DNA of 64,000 nt from Propionibacterium sp. oral taxon 192 str. F0372 (GTDB taxonomy: Bacteria; Actinomycetota; Actinomycetes; Propionibacteriales; Propionibacteriaceae). The stretch spans positions 2,054,581-2,118,580 of the forward strand of contig NZ_KE340297.1 in assembly GCF_000413315.1 (NCBI RefSeq), read 5' to 3'. The translations under genes and the position numbers were made by a program. This document shows positions 1 to 10,663 of this stretch, one piece after another (within the stretch, counting starts at the first letter, position 1; every line of letters begins with the position of its first letter). Below the pieces are notes generated by a model. That model was not told the origin of the DNA and did not search any database. It saw only the letters and a program-made list of their open reading frames with translations.

Positions 1-2046
<2,046 letters not shown>

Positions 2047-2234
2047 GTTGCCTGGTAGCGGGTTGCTTGCCACGTTCCCGGGAGGGAGGACGCGCTTGCT
2101 ATCGGTGGCGGGCACCGCCTTTGGAACCACCAGCCGAGGCACCTATGTGAGCTGAACCACCAGAAGCAGAAACATCGATTTAGCTGTGTTTGCTGAGCTA
2201 CCTAGTGTCTCACCCACGGTTGCATTGCATATGC

Positions 2235-2269
2235 CAAAGGGCTTCCAGATCAGATCTGGAAGCCCTTTG
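2235..2269. terminator. 17-bp perfect inverted repeat, shared terminator
   Basis: Positions 2235-2251 and 2253-2269 are exact reverse complements around a single A, giving a long hairpin. On the minus strand it starts 2 bases after the 3' end of the initiator tRNA gene and is followed by a short T stretch (TTTGG). It can also stop uvrA transcripts coming from the other side. The 190 bases between the uvrA stop and this hairpin show no gene or motif I recognise. Confidence 0.8.
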
Positions 2270-2271
2270 AT

Positions 2272-2348
2272 TGGTAGCGGGGACAGGATTTGAACCTGTG
2301 ACCTCTGGGTTATGAGCCCAGCGAGCTACCGAGCTGCTCCACCCCGCG
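2272..2348 (-). tRNA. Initiator tRNA-fMet (CAT)
   Basis: Read on the minus strand the gene begins CGCGGGG and ends in an encoded CCA. The anticodon loop is CTCATAA, flanked by the GGG/CCC pairs of the anticodon stem that mark initiator tRNAs, and position 1 (C) does not pair with position 72 (T), the other initiator hallmark. The T-arm is intact (GGTTCAAATCC). Length is 77 nt with CCA. It has its own promoter (2361-2390) and terminator (2235-2269). Confidence 0.97.
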
Positions 2349-2360
2349 GTGACTCAATGA

Positions 2361-2390
2361 AGTATAACCCATATAGTCTCCAAGAGCCAA
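2361..2390 (-). promoter_or_regulatory. Promoter of the initiator tRNA
   Basis: On the minus strand TTGGCT (2385-2390) and TATACT (2361-2366) are separated by 18 bases, and the -10 box lies 12 bases upstream of the tRNA 5' end. Both hexamers are good matches to a primary-sigma promoter. Confidence 0.65.
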
Positions 2391-2530
2391 GCCAACGGTC
2401 GGCAATCGCTCCGTTACGGTGGTTATCTCGCTTGTCGACATGCCTAATGCTGTGCTTGCACTCCTCGACTGGGGCGCTCGTAGACAGAGCACTAGACTCT
2501 GGGGCAACCTACAACCCGTACGGGAGGATC

Positions 2531-4036
2531 ATGCGCACCACAGCTGCTCGGGTCGTCGCTGCGACGATCAGTGCCGTACTCACGGTAGTGTTGACGGCAT
2601 GCGGGGGCACCAGTGCTCCTGCCGATCGCCAACTGGTCGTCGGAGTGTCGACCAGTCCTTCATCCCTTGATCCGACCACCGCCGACGGTGCCGCGATCTC
2701 CCAGGCCTTGCTGTACAACGTCTACGAGACCTTGGTGAAGATCAATGATACCGGTGATATCGTGCCGTTGTTGGCTAAGGAATGGTCGGTCTCTCCAGAC
2801 GGCACTTCTTACACCTTCGAGTTGCAGCCTCGCGCAACCTTCGCCTCGGGTGCTCCCGTCGATTCCCACGCGGTGATCGCATCGCTGCAGCGCATCATCG
2901 ACGATCCTGCAGTGCTGCCGATTCTCAAAAAGAAGATGGAACCGGTTTCCTCGATGACTGCAGTCGACGCGGACACCGTGCAGGTGCAACTGAACCAACC
3001 CTCCAACTCATGGCTGTTCGATATCGCCGAACGTGCAGGCATCATCATGGATCCGAACTCCCATGCGAATGCCGCATCCCAGCCTCAAGGCTCCGGTCCC
3101 TTCAGGCTGGACAATTGGACCCAGGGTGACGAGATAAAGCTCGTGCGTAACAGCAGCTACTGGGGCACCGGCACCAAACTTGCCGGGATCACCTTCAGGA
3201 AGTATGCCGACCCGAATGCGATGAATGCTGCGATGCTGTCGGGAGAGCTTGACATCATCTCCAACGTCGCCGCTCCCGAGGCGCTGTCCCAGTTCAGCGA
3301 CAAGCGTTTCACCGTCTTGGAAGGCACCTCGACGGGGGAGATCATCCTCGCCTACAACCACGCATCGCCGGCCCTGTCGAACCTTCAAGTGCGCCAGGCG
3401 ATCAACTACGCCATTGACCGTAAGGCACTGCGTGATTCGGTGTGGGCAGGCAAGGGTGAACTGATCGGCTCCATGGTTGCCCCCACCGACCCGTGGTATC
3501 AAGATCTGTCGGGGGAATACCCCTATGATCCGGCCAAGGCCAGGGAACTGCTCGCCGCATCCGGGATTACCGATCTCAACCTGCGGTTGCGCATCCCCAC
3601 CCTGCCTTACGCCCCCGGTGCGGCCTCGTACATTACTTCCCAGCTGGCAGAGGTGGGCATCACTGCCACCGTCGATCAACTCGAGTTCCCTGCCACGTGG
3701 GTGCAGACCGTCATGGTGGAACGCAACTATGACATGACGATCATCTCCCACACCGAATCACGGGACATCGCCAACTTCGCCAACCCCGGGTACTACTGGA
3801 ACTACAACAACACGGCGGTTCAGGAGAGCATCGCCGCAGCCAATGTGGCGCCCACCACCGCTGAGCGTGACCAGCTGATGGCTCAGGCAGCGAAGCTGAT
3901 CTCGGATGATGCGGCGGCTGACTTCCTGTGGTTGCTGCCCAACCTCGTGGTCACCACCTCTGACGTGACCGGGGTAGGGGCCAACGCGGTCTCTCTGTCC
4001 TTCGATATGACGGCAGCGGCGGCACCGCCGAAATAA
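2531..4036 (+). CDS. Peptide-type ABC transporter substrate-binding lipoprotein
   Basis: Extracellular solute-binding protein of family 5 (SBP_bac_5), the ligand receptor of a peptide, nickel or opine importer; the ligand cannot be told from sequence. I chose the ATG at 2531 because GGGAGG lies 4 bases upstream and a lipoprotein signal follows: hydrophobic segment to residue 20, then LTAC with the lipidated Cys24. A longer frame upstream would run through the tRNA gene and is not credible. The mature part (501 aa in all) has the family's typical early region (DPTTADGAAISQALLYNVYE) and a mid-protein region RQAINYAIDRKAL. First gene of a five-gene operon; a possible -10 TAGACT lies at 2493-2498. 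Confidence 0.93.
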   Translation: MRTTAARVVAATISAVLTVVLTACGGTSAPADRQLVVGVSTSPSSLDPTTADGAAISQALLYNVYETLVKINDTGDIVPLLAKEWSVSPDGTSYTFELQPRATFASGAPVDSHAVIASLQRIIDDPAVLPILKKKMEPVSSMTAVDADTVQVQLNQPSNSWLFDIAERAGIIMDPNSHANAASQPQGSGPFRLDNWTQGDEIKLVRNSSYWGTGTKLAGITFRKYADPNAMNAAMLSGELDIISNVAAPEALSQFSDKRFTVLEGTSTGEIILAYNHASPALSNLQVRQAINYAIDRKALRDSVWAGKGELIGSMVAPTDPWYQDLSGEYPYDPAKARELLAASGITDLNLRLRIPTLPYAPGAASYITSQLAEVGITATVDQLEFPATWVQTVMVERNYDMTIISHTESRDIANFANPGYYWNYNNTAVQESIAAANVAPTTAERDQLMAQAAKLISDDAAADFLWLLPNLVVTTSDVTGVGANAVSLSFDMTAAAAPPK

Positions 4037-4038
4037 AC

Positions 4039-4992
4039 ATGCGAACCCTGAAGTTGTTGGGCAACTTCCTGATCTGTCTGGCGGTTGCCTCCGTTGTGGT
4101 GTTCGCCGTGGTGAACCTGCTGCCCGGTGACATTGCAGGGGTGATCCTTGGTCCTAACGCATCCCCGGAGTCGGTGGCTGCGCTGCGGGAACGCATGGGT
4201 CTCGATGAACCCTTGGTGATGCGCTATGTGACATGGATGGGCACCCTGTTGTCCGGGCACGTGCCGCGCTCAGCCTTGTCTGGGGCCCCCGTTGGTGCAG
4301 ATATCGCCGGACGGTTCGCAGTCACCGGCTGGCTGGTGTTCTTCGGTATGGGCGTGGCTATCTGTCTGGCCTTGCCGATGGGGGCTTGGGCGGCACTCAA
4401 TAGACATCGCCCCAGCGGCTGGCTGGTGTCGGGATTCGCTCAATTCGGTATGGCTATTCCGGCCTTCATGGTTGGCATCTGTTTGACCATCATCTTCGGC
4501 GTCAAATTGCGCTGGTTTCCCGCCAACGGTTACGTCGAGGCTTCCACCTCGGTTACTGGTTGGCTGTCCCACCTGGTGCTGCCCTCGATCACCCTGGGTG
4601 CGGTACAAGGAGCGATCCTGGTGCGCTACGTGCGGTCGGCTTTCGTCGACGTGTTACGCACCGACTGGTTCCGCACCGCACGCTCGGTGGGGTGGCGGCG
4701 CTGGGCAGCGGTGTGGCGCCACGGGTTACGCAATACCGCCCTGCAACTGGTCACTGTCGTCGGCTTGCAGGTGGGAAGCCTTTTTGCCGGAGCCATCGTC
4801 GTCGAATCCGTGTTCGCCATTCGCGGCATCGGCACCTATCTGCTGCAGAACGTGAGCAACCGTGACTTGCCGGTGGTATCCACCATCGTGCTGATGCTCG
4901 TCGCATTGGTGCTGGTGGTGAATCTGCTGGTTGATCTCAGCTACGGATTCATTGATCCTAGGCTGCGCAACCGCAGGAGGCTTGGACGATGA
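4039..4992 (+). CDS. ABC transporter permease, DppB/OppB type
   Basis: Inner-membrane permease of 317 aa forming half of the translocation path of the peptide-type importer. The N-terminal helix and LLPGDIA motif, six membrane segments and the cytoplasmic EAA-type loop (GLRNTALQLVTVVGLQ, about residues 229-245) are typical of the DppB family. It starts 2 bases after the lipoprotein stop and overlaps the next gene by 4 bases (ATGA), indicating translational coupling. Confidence 0.93.
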   Translation: MRTLKLLGNFLICLAVASVVVFAVVNLLPGDIAGVILGPNASPESVAALRERMGLDEPLVMRYVTWMGTLLSGHVPRSALSGAPVGADIAGRFAVTGWLVFFGMGVAICLALPMGAWAALNRHRPSGWLVSGFAQFGMAIPAFMVGICLTIIFGVKLRWFPANGYVEASTSVTGWLSHLVLPSITLGAVQGAILVRYVRSAFVDVLRTDWFRTARSVGWRRWAAVWRHGLRNTALQLVTVVGLQVGSLFAGAIVVESVFAIRGIGTYLLQNVSNRDLPVVSTIVLMLVALVLVVNLLVDLSYGFIDPRLRNRRRLGR

Positions 4993-5804
4993 AACGAGCA
5001 GTACTGTGGGCCGGGGCGACGTTGGTGGCCCTAGTGGTCTTGGCCTGCTTGGTTTCGGTGGCCTGGCTGCCGACGGATCCGAACACAGTCGGCACCCCGA
5101 CCTTGGCCCCGCCTTCGGCCGATCACCCGCTGGGCACCGACAATTTGGGCCGTGATCTGGCGGCCAGGCTGCTGGTAGGGGCTCGTTCCTGTCTGCTCGT
5201 CGGGGTGGTCGCGGTGTCGATCGGCGCGGTGATCGGGGTTCCGTTAGGCATCATCGCCGGTGGCTCCCGTGGGGTGGCGGCCACAGTATTGATGCGCGGG
5301 GCCGATATCGTCTACGCATTCCCCGCACTGCTTCTGGCGATCCTGCTGGCCGCGGCCAGGGGACATGCCTCGACCTTCACCGCGATGGCCGCCATCGGGC
5401 TGTCCACGATTCCCGCATTCATGAGGGTCACCCGCTCCGCAGCCGTTGATGTGCTCGCCCAGGATTACGTGATGGCCGCTCGAGGCGCGGGTTTCGGGCT
5501 CGGGCATATCGCGCTGCGTCACGTACTGCCGAATGTGGCCCCCGTCGTGCTGGTACAGTCCTCCTCGGCATTTGGGGTGGCTATCTTGGCCGAAGCTTCC
5601 TTGTCCTATCTGGGGCTCGGCACCCCACCCACCACCCCCTCGTGGGGGCGGATGATCTACGAGGCCCAGTCGTTCGTCTATTCCGACATCCAACTTGCTG
5701 CGCTGCCCGGAATCTGTATTGCAGCCGCGGTACTTGGCTTCAACCTGCTCGGTGACGGCCTGCGCGACTTGCTCGACCCCACCTTGAGAGAGATCACCCG
5801 ATGA
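4989..5804 (+). CDS. ABC transporter permease, DppC/OppC type
   Basis: Second permease of the importer, 271 aa. It carries the DppC-family LGTDNLGRD motif near residue 50 after one N-terminal helix, followed by about five further membrane segments and the loop motif ending LPNVAPVVLVQ. The start overlaps the previous stop (ATGA) and the stop overlaps the next start, so the four transport genes are tightly coupled. Confidence 0.93.
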   Translation: MKRAVLWAGATLVALVVLACLVSVAWLPTDPNTVGTPTLAPPSADHPLGTDNLGRDLAARLLVGARSCLLVGVVAVSIGAVIGVPLGIIAGGSRGVAATVLMRGADIVYAFPALLLAILLAAARGHASTFTAMAAIGLSTIPAFMRVTRSAAVDVLAQDYVMAARGAGFGLGHIALRHVLPNVAPVVLVQSSSAFGVAILAEASLSYLGLGTPPTTPSWGRMIYEAQSFVYSDIQLAALPGICIAAAVLGFNLLGDGLRDLLDPTLREITR

Positions 5805-6625
5805 TGCTCAAGGTCGACCAGCTCACGGTGCGGTTCGGGCGACGTACCACCCCGGCGATCTCCGGCATCGGATTCCACATTGACCAAGGTGAACGACTCG
5901 GGCTCATCGGTGAATCAGGCTCCGGGAAATCGGTCACATCCTTGGCGGTGATGGGGCTGCTGGGTGATACCGCAAGAATCAGCGGTTCCATCCGGTGGAA
6001 GGGGGAAGAGCTCGTTGGCCGCTCCGACGCTCACTATTCGAGGTTGCGCGGGGCAGCGATGGGCATGGTCTTCCAGGAGCCCATGACCGCTCTCGATCCG
6101 ACCATGCGCTGCGGGCGTCAGGTGGCCGAGGTGGTGCGCCTGCACGCCGGCGCCGACCGTGGGCAGGCGCGGGCCAAGGTCCTGGAAATCCTCGCCACGG
6201 TGGGGTTGGCTGATCCCGAACGGATCGCCGATTCCTACCCCGATGAACTCTCCGGCGGGCAACGTCAGCGTGTGCTTATCGCCATGGCGATGGTCAACTC
6301 CCCACAACTGTTGATCGCCGATGAACCAACAACCGCCCTTGATGTCACAGTGCAGGCGAAAGTGCTGGAGGAACTCGACCGGATGCTCGCCAATACTGGT
6401 GCCGGGCTGCTGTTCATCTCCCACGACCTTGCAGTGGTGGCGCGCATGTGCGAGCGCATCGCGGTGATGTACCGGGGTAGCATCGTGGAGACCGGTCGGC
6501 TCGACCAGGTGCTCGGTAATCCGCAGCATCCCTACACCGCAGGGCTGATCGCTACTGCCGACATCACCTCAGCCGAACCCGGAAGTCGGCTCCCGGTCAT
6601 CCAGGACTTCTGGAGGCAATCATGA
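5801..6625 (+). CDS. Oligopeptide/dipeptide ABC transporter ATPase, DppD type
   Basis: Cytoplasmic ATPase of 274 aa. Walker A GESGSGKS near residue 38, Q-loop VFQEPMTAL, signature LSGGQRQR and Walker B ADEPTTALDVT are all intact, as is the switch His (SHDLAVV). The C-terminal extension NPQHPYTAGL is typical of oligopeptide-transporter ATPases. Its ATG overlaps the upstream permease stop by 4 bases. Confidence 0.93.
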   Translation: MMLKVDQLTVRFGRRTTPAISGIGFHIDQGERLGLIGESGSGKSVTSLAVMGLLGDTARISGSIRWKGEELVGRSDAHYSRLRGAAMGMVFQEPMTALDPTMRCGRQVAEVVRLHAGADRGQARAKVLEILATVGLADPERIADSYPDELSGGQRQRVLIAMAMVNSPQLLIADEPTTALDVTVQAKVLEELDRMLANTGAGLLFISHDLAVVARMCERIAVMYRGSIVETGRLDQVLGNPQHPYTAGLIATADITSAEPGSRLPVIQDFWRQS

Positions 6626-7398
6626 CCTTGCTCGAAGCCCGTGGCCTGGATAAGACCTACCGGCGTTCCGGAAACCCCGTCAGGGCGATACGCTGCATCG
6701 ACCTCAGCGTGGCATCCGGGGACCGGCTGGGCATAGTGGGGGAGTCCGGTTCCGGGAAGTCGACTTTGGTTAGGATGCTTGCCGGGTTACTGGAACCCAG
6801 CTTTGGCCAGGTCCTCTACCGAGGAAATCCGATCAACGGTGCCAATCGAGAACAACTGCGGGAACTGCGGCGCGGGGTGCAGATGGTCTTCCAGGATCCC
6901 CGCTCCTCGCTCAACCCCAGGATGCGGATCGGTGATATCATCGCCGAACCTCTGTTCTCACCGGTCCAGCCTCGCAGCATTCGCGCTCACGCTGTTGAAC
7001 GCGTCGCCGAGTTAATGGACCTGGTGGAGCTCGACGACGTTGCCCCGAATGTCTACCCCCACGAACTGTCCGGTGGGCAACGCCAGCGGGTCGCCATCGC
7101 TCGCGCCCTGGCCCCGGCCCCCGAGGTGCTCATCGCCGATGAGGCTGTCTCCGCCCTTGATGTCAGCGTGCGGGCTCATGTGCTCAACCTGATCACCGAC
7201 TTGGTCGCTACCCAGAACCTCACACTGGTTTTCGTCTCCCACGATCTCACCGTGGTGCGTCACCTGTGCGACCGGATGGTGGTCATGCGTGACGGGGTCA
7301 TCGTGGAACAGGGCCGTACCGAGGCCATCCATGCAAACCCCACCGACGACTACACTGCCCGGCTCCTGGCTTCGGTACCACGTTTGCCCGGACACTGA
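6622..7398 (+). CDS. Oligopeptide/dipeptide ABC transporter ATPase, DppF type
   Basis: Second ATPase (258 aa) that would form a heterodimer with the preceding one. Walker A GESGSGKST, VFQDPRSSLNP Q-loop, LSGGQRQRVAIARAL signature and Walker B (ADEAVSALDVS) are present; the usual P after DE is A here, which is common in this subfamily position and does not touch a catalytic residue. Ends the importer operon; overlaps its neighbour by ATGA. Confidence 0.92.
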   Translation: MTLLEARGLDKTYRRSGNPVRAIRCIDLSVASGDRLGIVGESGSGKSTLVRMLAGLLEPSFGQVLYRGNPINGANREQLRELRRGVQMVFQDPRSSLNPRMRIGDIIAEPLFSPVQPRSIRAHAVERVAELMDLVELDDVAPNVYPHELSGGQRQRVAIARALAPAPEVLIADEAVSALDVSVRAHVLNLITDLVATQNLTLVFVSHDLTVVRHLCDRMVVMRDGVIVEQGRTEAIHANPTDDYTARLLASVPRLPGH

Positions 7399-7448
7399 GC
7401 ATGGCAACCGTGGACTGACCACGGTCTGGGCTGGCAAAGCCAGGTGCA

Positions 7449-7464
7449 TAAGATGTCTGGCGTG
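7449..7464 (+). promoter_or_regulatory. -10 box and leaderless start of serA
   Basis: TAAGAT (7449-7454) is followed by 7 bases and then GTG (7462). A transcript would start at or next to the GTG, giving a leaderless mRNA. No convincing -35 hexamer is visible. Confidence 0.45.
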
Positions 7465-8649
7465 AAGGCTTTGCTCCTGGAAAACATCCATCCTGACGCC
7501 ACCCAAGTCCTGCTTGACGCGGGCTACGAGGTGGAGAACCGGCGCGGCGCGCTGGGTGAAGACGAACTCATCAAGGCACTCGATGGAGTCACCTTGCTCG
7601 GCATCCGCTCTCGCACCCAGTTGACCGAGAAGGTCTTCGCTCATTCGCCGGACCTGCGCGCCGTGGGTGCCTTCTGCATCGGTACCAACCAGATCGACCT
7701 AGAGGCAGCTGCTCGTGCTGGGGTGGCCTGCTTCAACGCACCCTATTCGAACACACGCTCGGTGGTGGAGTTGGCGATGGCCGAGATCGTGGTGCTGGCC
7801 CGCCACCTCACCGACAAGAACACCCAGATGCATCAAGGTCTGTGGGACAAATCCGCCGCCGGCTCCCACGAGGTGCGCGGGCGCACCCTGGGTATCGTCG
7901 GCTACGGAAATATCGGCTCCCAGCTGTCGGTGCTGGCGGAATCCTTCGGGATGCGCGTCTATTTCTACGATTTGGTGGACAAGCTCGCTTTGGGCAATGC
8001 GAAGCGTCTTGACACCCTTGACGAGTTGCTCGCCACCTGTGAGACCATCTCGGTACATGTCGATGGGCGGGCCGGGAATACCGGGATGTTCGGGGCCGAG
8101 GAATTCGCCAGGATGCGTCCGCGAACCCTGTTCCTGAACAACGCCCGCGGCGCGATCTTCGATCCCCAGGCCCTGGCCGACGCCCTGCGCTCCGGGCACC
8201 TCGCCGGTGCCGCAGTGGACGTCTTCCCGACTGAGCCCAAGGTAGCCGGTGACCTCTTCATGTCGCCACTGATTGGCATCCCAAATGTGATCTTGACTCC
8301 GCATGTCGGCGGATCCACCCAGGAGGCCCAGAAGGACATCGGGCAGTATACCGCTAACAAGCTCGTCGACTACGTCTCCACCGGTTCGACGGTGATGGGT
8401 GTCTCCCTACCTCAGGTGCAGGTGGCCCCGCAGCAGGGACGCCGCGTGGTGCACATTCACCGCAACGTTCCCGGCGTTCTTGCCAACATCACCAAGGCTC
8501 TCAGCGCCCACGATGCCAACATCGCCTTCCAGGCGCTCAACACCAACGCTGAGGTGGGTTACGTGGTGGCCGACGTCACCTCAGCCGAACCCGGACTGGA
8601 AGACGTGCTGCGGGAGATCCCCGCGACGATCCGGGTCCGGGTGCTCTGA
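7462..8649 (+). CDS. serA: D-3-phosphoglycerate dehydrogenase
   Basis: Oxidises 3-phosphoglycerate to 3-phosphohydroxypyruvate, the first step of serine synthesis. The 395-aa protein resembles the short E. coli type: catalytic and NAD-binding domains with GIVGYGNIGSQL, the NNARGAIFD loop (catalytic Arg), LTPHVGGST (catalytic His), then a C-terminal ACT domain (about 315-395) expected to bind serine as feedback inhibitor. Many actinobacteria have instead the longer ~530-aa type with an extra domain. I prefer GTG 7462 because the family begins at this point and a -10 box sits 7 bases upstream; ATG 7453 and GTG 7444 are in-frame alternatives. Convergent with hisN. Confidence 0.93.
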   Translation: MKALLLENIHPDATQVLLDAGYEVENRRGALGEDELIKALDGVTLLGIRSRTQLTEKVFAHSPDLRAVGAFCIGTNQIDLEAAARAGVACFNAPYSNTRSVVELAMAEIVVLARHLTDKNTQMHQGLWDKSAAGSHEVRGRTLGIVGYGNIGSQLSVLAESFGMRVYFYDLVDKLALGNAKRLDTLDELLATCETISVHVDGRAGNTGMFGAEEFARMRPRTLFLNNARGAIFDPQALADALRSGHLAGAAVDVFPTEPKVAGDLFMSPLIGIPNVILTPHVGGSTQEAQKDIGQYTANKLVDYVSTGSTVMGVSLPQVQVAPQQGRRVVHIHRNVPGVLANITKALSAHDANIAFQALNTNAEVGYVVADVTSAEPGLEDVLREIPATIRVRVL

Positions 8650-8803
8650 TCACGGCGATCATGACCGTTGAGCGTTTGGACGAGGGTGCTCAATGGTTAC
8701 CCTACTTCTGGAGTACCGCGTTGATCAACGACTTGACCGTTCAGCCTCGTTCGTGGGGACGAAAAGGCCGCATTGTTTTGGGATGATGCGAGTCGCCCGG
8801 TGC
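8650..8803. other. Convergent intergenic region serA/hisN
   Basis: 154 bases between converging genes. It holds a perfect 12-bp palindrome (8719-8730, centred on GATC) and a weak 5-bp hairpin with a GGGG loop near 8750. No gene and no convincing terminator is seen. Confidence 0.5.
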
Positions 8804-9634
8804 TCAGTGCTCGGGCTCAATGACGATCGAAGTCTCCTCGTCGGGAACCTCGACGAAACCAAGCCTGTCGACTAACTCGTCATGCAGCAGCCCGTTAGAT
8901 GCGATAGCACCTGGCCCCTCGACCCCAGGCTCCCCGTCCAGATTAGTGAAGGTGCCGCCCGCTTCCCGCACGATGATATCCAAGGCAGCCATGTCGTGCA
9001 GTTTTAGTTCGGGCTCGGTGGCCATATCGACGATGCCCTCGGCCACCATCATGTACGACCAGAAATCACCGAAGGCCCGGGTACGTCCCGAATCGCGCAT
9101 CAGGTCGACGAATCCTTGGCCGCGGCCCGAAGAGATCCACCCGTCGACCGAGGAATAGGACAAGAAGGCATCTGAAACCTTGGAGATTTTCGACACGTGT
9201 ATCCGCTCCGCTCCGATGAGGGACCGTCCGGTGTAGGCACCCTCAGCCTCGGCAGCCCACCAGCGACGACCGAGCAATGGTGCACTGACCATGCCCACTC
9301 GTACCTGGCCCTTATCCATCAACGCGATCAACGTGGCCCACACGGGCACCCCGCGCACGAAATTCGCGGTGCCGTCGATCGGGTCGATGATCCACTGGCG
9401 GGGTGCCCAACCGGTGTCGTCCATCTCCTCACCGTGTACCGCATCGCGGCGTCGAGCCTGGCCCAGCATGTGCCTGATCTGCTCCTCCACTGCGGTGTCG
9501 GCATCCGACACCGCAGTATGGTCCGGTTTCGTGGCGATCTGCAGGTCGCGGGCACGGAACCTCGCCACGGAGATCTTGTCAGCGGCGTCGGCCAGCAGGT
9601 GGGTCAATCGGAGATCATCGGTGTAGGAGCCCAT
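8804..9634 (-). CDS. hisN: Histidinol-phosphatase of the inositol-monophosphatase family
   Basis: A 276-aa metal-dependent phosphatase of the IMPase superfamily. The metal-binding motifs HGEEMD (about residue 91-96) and DPIDGTANF (about 107-115) are present, and the later WDxAA-type motif reads HDMAALD. In actinobacteria proteins of this length and sequence usually hydrolyse histidinol phosphate in histidine synthesis; inositol-1-phosphate or another sugar phosphate remains possible. A TAGCCT box 6 bases before the ATG (9641-9646, minus strand) lies inside the end of rsgA and suggests a leaderless mRNA. Confidence 0.85.
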   Translation of the reverse strand: MGSYTDDLRLTHLLADAADKISVARFRARDLQIATKPDHTAVSDADTAVEEQIRHMLGQARRRDAVHGEEMDDTGWAPRQWIIDPIDGTANFVRGVPVWATLIALMDKGQVRVGMVSAPLLGRRWWAAEAEGAYTGRSLIGAERIHVSKISKVSDAFLSYSSVDGWISSGRGQGFVDLMRDSGRTRAFGDFWSYMMVAEGIVDMATEPELKLHDMAALDIIVREAGGTFTNLDGEPGVEGPGAIASNGLLHDELVDRLGFVEVPDEETSIVIEPEH

Positions 9635-9640
9635 GCCGCA

Positions 9641-9646
9641 AGGCTA
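9641..9646 (-). promoter_or_regulatory. -10 box of hisN
   Basis: TAGCCT on the minus strand, 6 bases before the hisN ATG, overlapping the last codons of rsgA. Consistent with a leaderless transcript. Confidence 0.4.
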
Positions 9647-10663
9647 GCCCTCGGCAGTGGCAAGGCGCTGGTGGACACCACCGATGATCCGCCGGAAGGA
9701 GGACAACCTCTCGGGATCTAATTTGTGATGTGACACCGCCAGGTCTAGGCCGCACTCGGGTGCCGTCCGGTCATGCTGGCATCCCCGGGGGCAGTCCTCA
9801 GTGAGTTTCGCCAGATCCGAGAAACCCTTCAAGATCGAATCTGGAGTGACGTGGGATAACCCAAATGACCTGACCCCTGGGGTGTCGATCACCCAACCCG
9901 TGGTGGGCAGCTCAAGGGCCATCGCTGATGTGGAGGTGTGCCGCCCTCGCCCGGTGACTTTGTTTACCCGCCCGGTCACTCGATTCGCATCGGGTACTAG
10001 CCGGTTGATGAGTGTCGACTTACCTACTCCCGAGTGACCAACCAACACGGTCACATGACCGGTGAGCAGGTCATTGATCCCGGTGAGATCCGCATCGGGT
10101 GAGACGGCCACTACCGGAACACCGAGCGGAGAATAGGCCGCCCGGATCTCTGCGGGATCGGCCAGATCGGCTTTGGTGAGACACAGCACCGGAACAATTC
10201 CGGCATCATAGGCGGCAACCAGGATCCGGTCGATCATGCCCGGCCTTGGCGGTGGATCAGCCAGGGAGGCCACGATCATCAATTGGTCGGCATTGGCTAC
10301 GATCGGACGCTCATACGGGTCGTTGTCGTCGGCGGTGCGCCGCAGCACGCTGCTACGTTCGGCGACCTCGACGATCCGCGCTAAAGTCCCATCATTGCCG
10401 GATACGTTGCCGGTGAGCCGCACCAAGTCGCCGACGATGGCCGCCTTGCGTCCCAGGGAACGGGTTTTGACGGCGGTCACCAGCGCATCACTCATCCGCA
10501 CTCGGTAACGACCACGGTCGATGGTGACTACGCGGCCCACCGGGGCGTCGGAGTAATCAGGACGATCCTTGGTGCGGGGCCTGGTACGCCGGGCAGGCCG
10601 GGCACGGAAGGTATGGGGGTCGACGTCGGCATAGCGCTCGGCTGTGCGTGATGCCTGTCCCAT
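9644..10663 (-). CDS. rsgA: Ribosome small subunit-dependent GTPase A
   Basis: RsgA helps the late maturation of the 30S subunit. The 339-aa protein has an N-terminal OB-fold, then the circularly permuted G-motifs in the order G4 (LTKAD), G1 (GHSGVGKST) and G3 (DTPGV), and a C-terminal zinc region with CPRGCQHDRTAPEC. Its start lies directly after the aroA stop, so the two genes are probably co-transcribed; the aroA-rsgA pair is the same as in mycobacteria. Confidence 0.95.
   Translation of the reverse strand: MGQASRTAERYADVDPHTFRARPARRTRPRTKDRPDYSDAPVGRVVTIDRGRYRVRMSDALVTAVKTRSLGRKAAIVGDLVRLTGNVSGNDGTLARIVEVAERSSVLRRTADDNDPYERPIVANADQLMIVASLADPPPRPGMIDRILVAAYDAGIVPVLCLTKADLADPAEIRAAYSPLGVPVVAVSPDADLTGINDLLTGHVTVLVGHSGVGKSTLINRLVPDANRVTGRVNKVTGRGRHTSTSAMALELPTTGWVIDTPGVRSFGLSHVTPDSILKGFSDLAKLTEDCPRGCQHDRTAPECGLDLAVSHHKLDPERLSSFRRIIGGVHQRLATAEG

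Noticed and set aside
2312-2530. N-terminal extension of the substrate-binding protein frame
   Set aside because: It would run through the initiator tRNA gene and its promoter; the lipoprotein signal and GGGAGG at 2522-2527 place the start at 2531.
8719-8730. 12-bp palindrome CGTTGATCAACG as a terminator or operator
   Set aside because: Without a loop it is a poor hairpin, and it lies between convergent genes where an operator is unlikely; a chance match is plausible.
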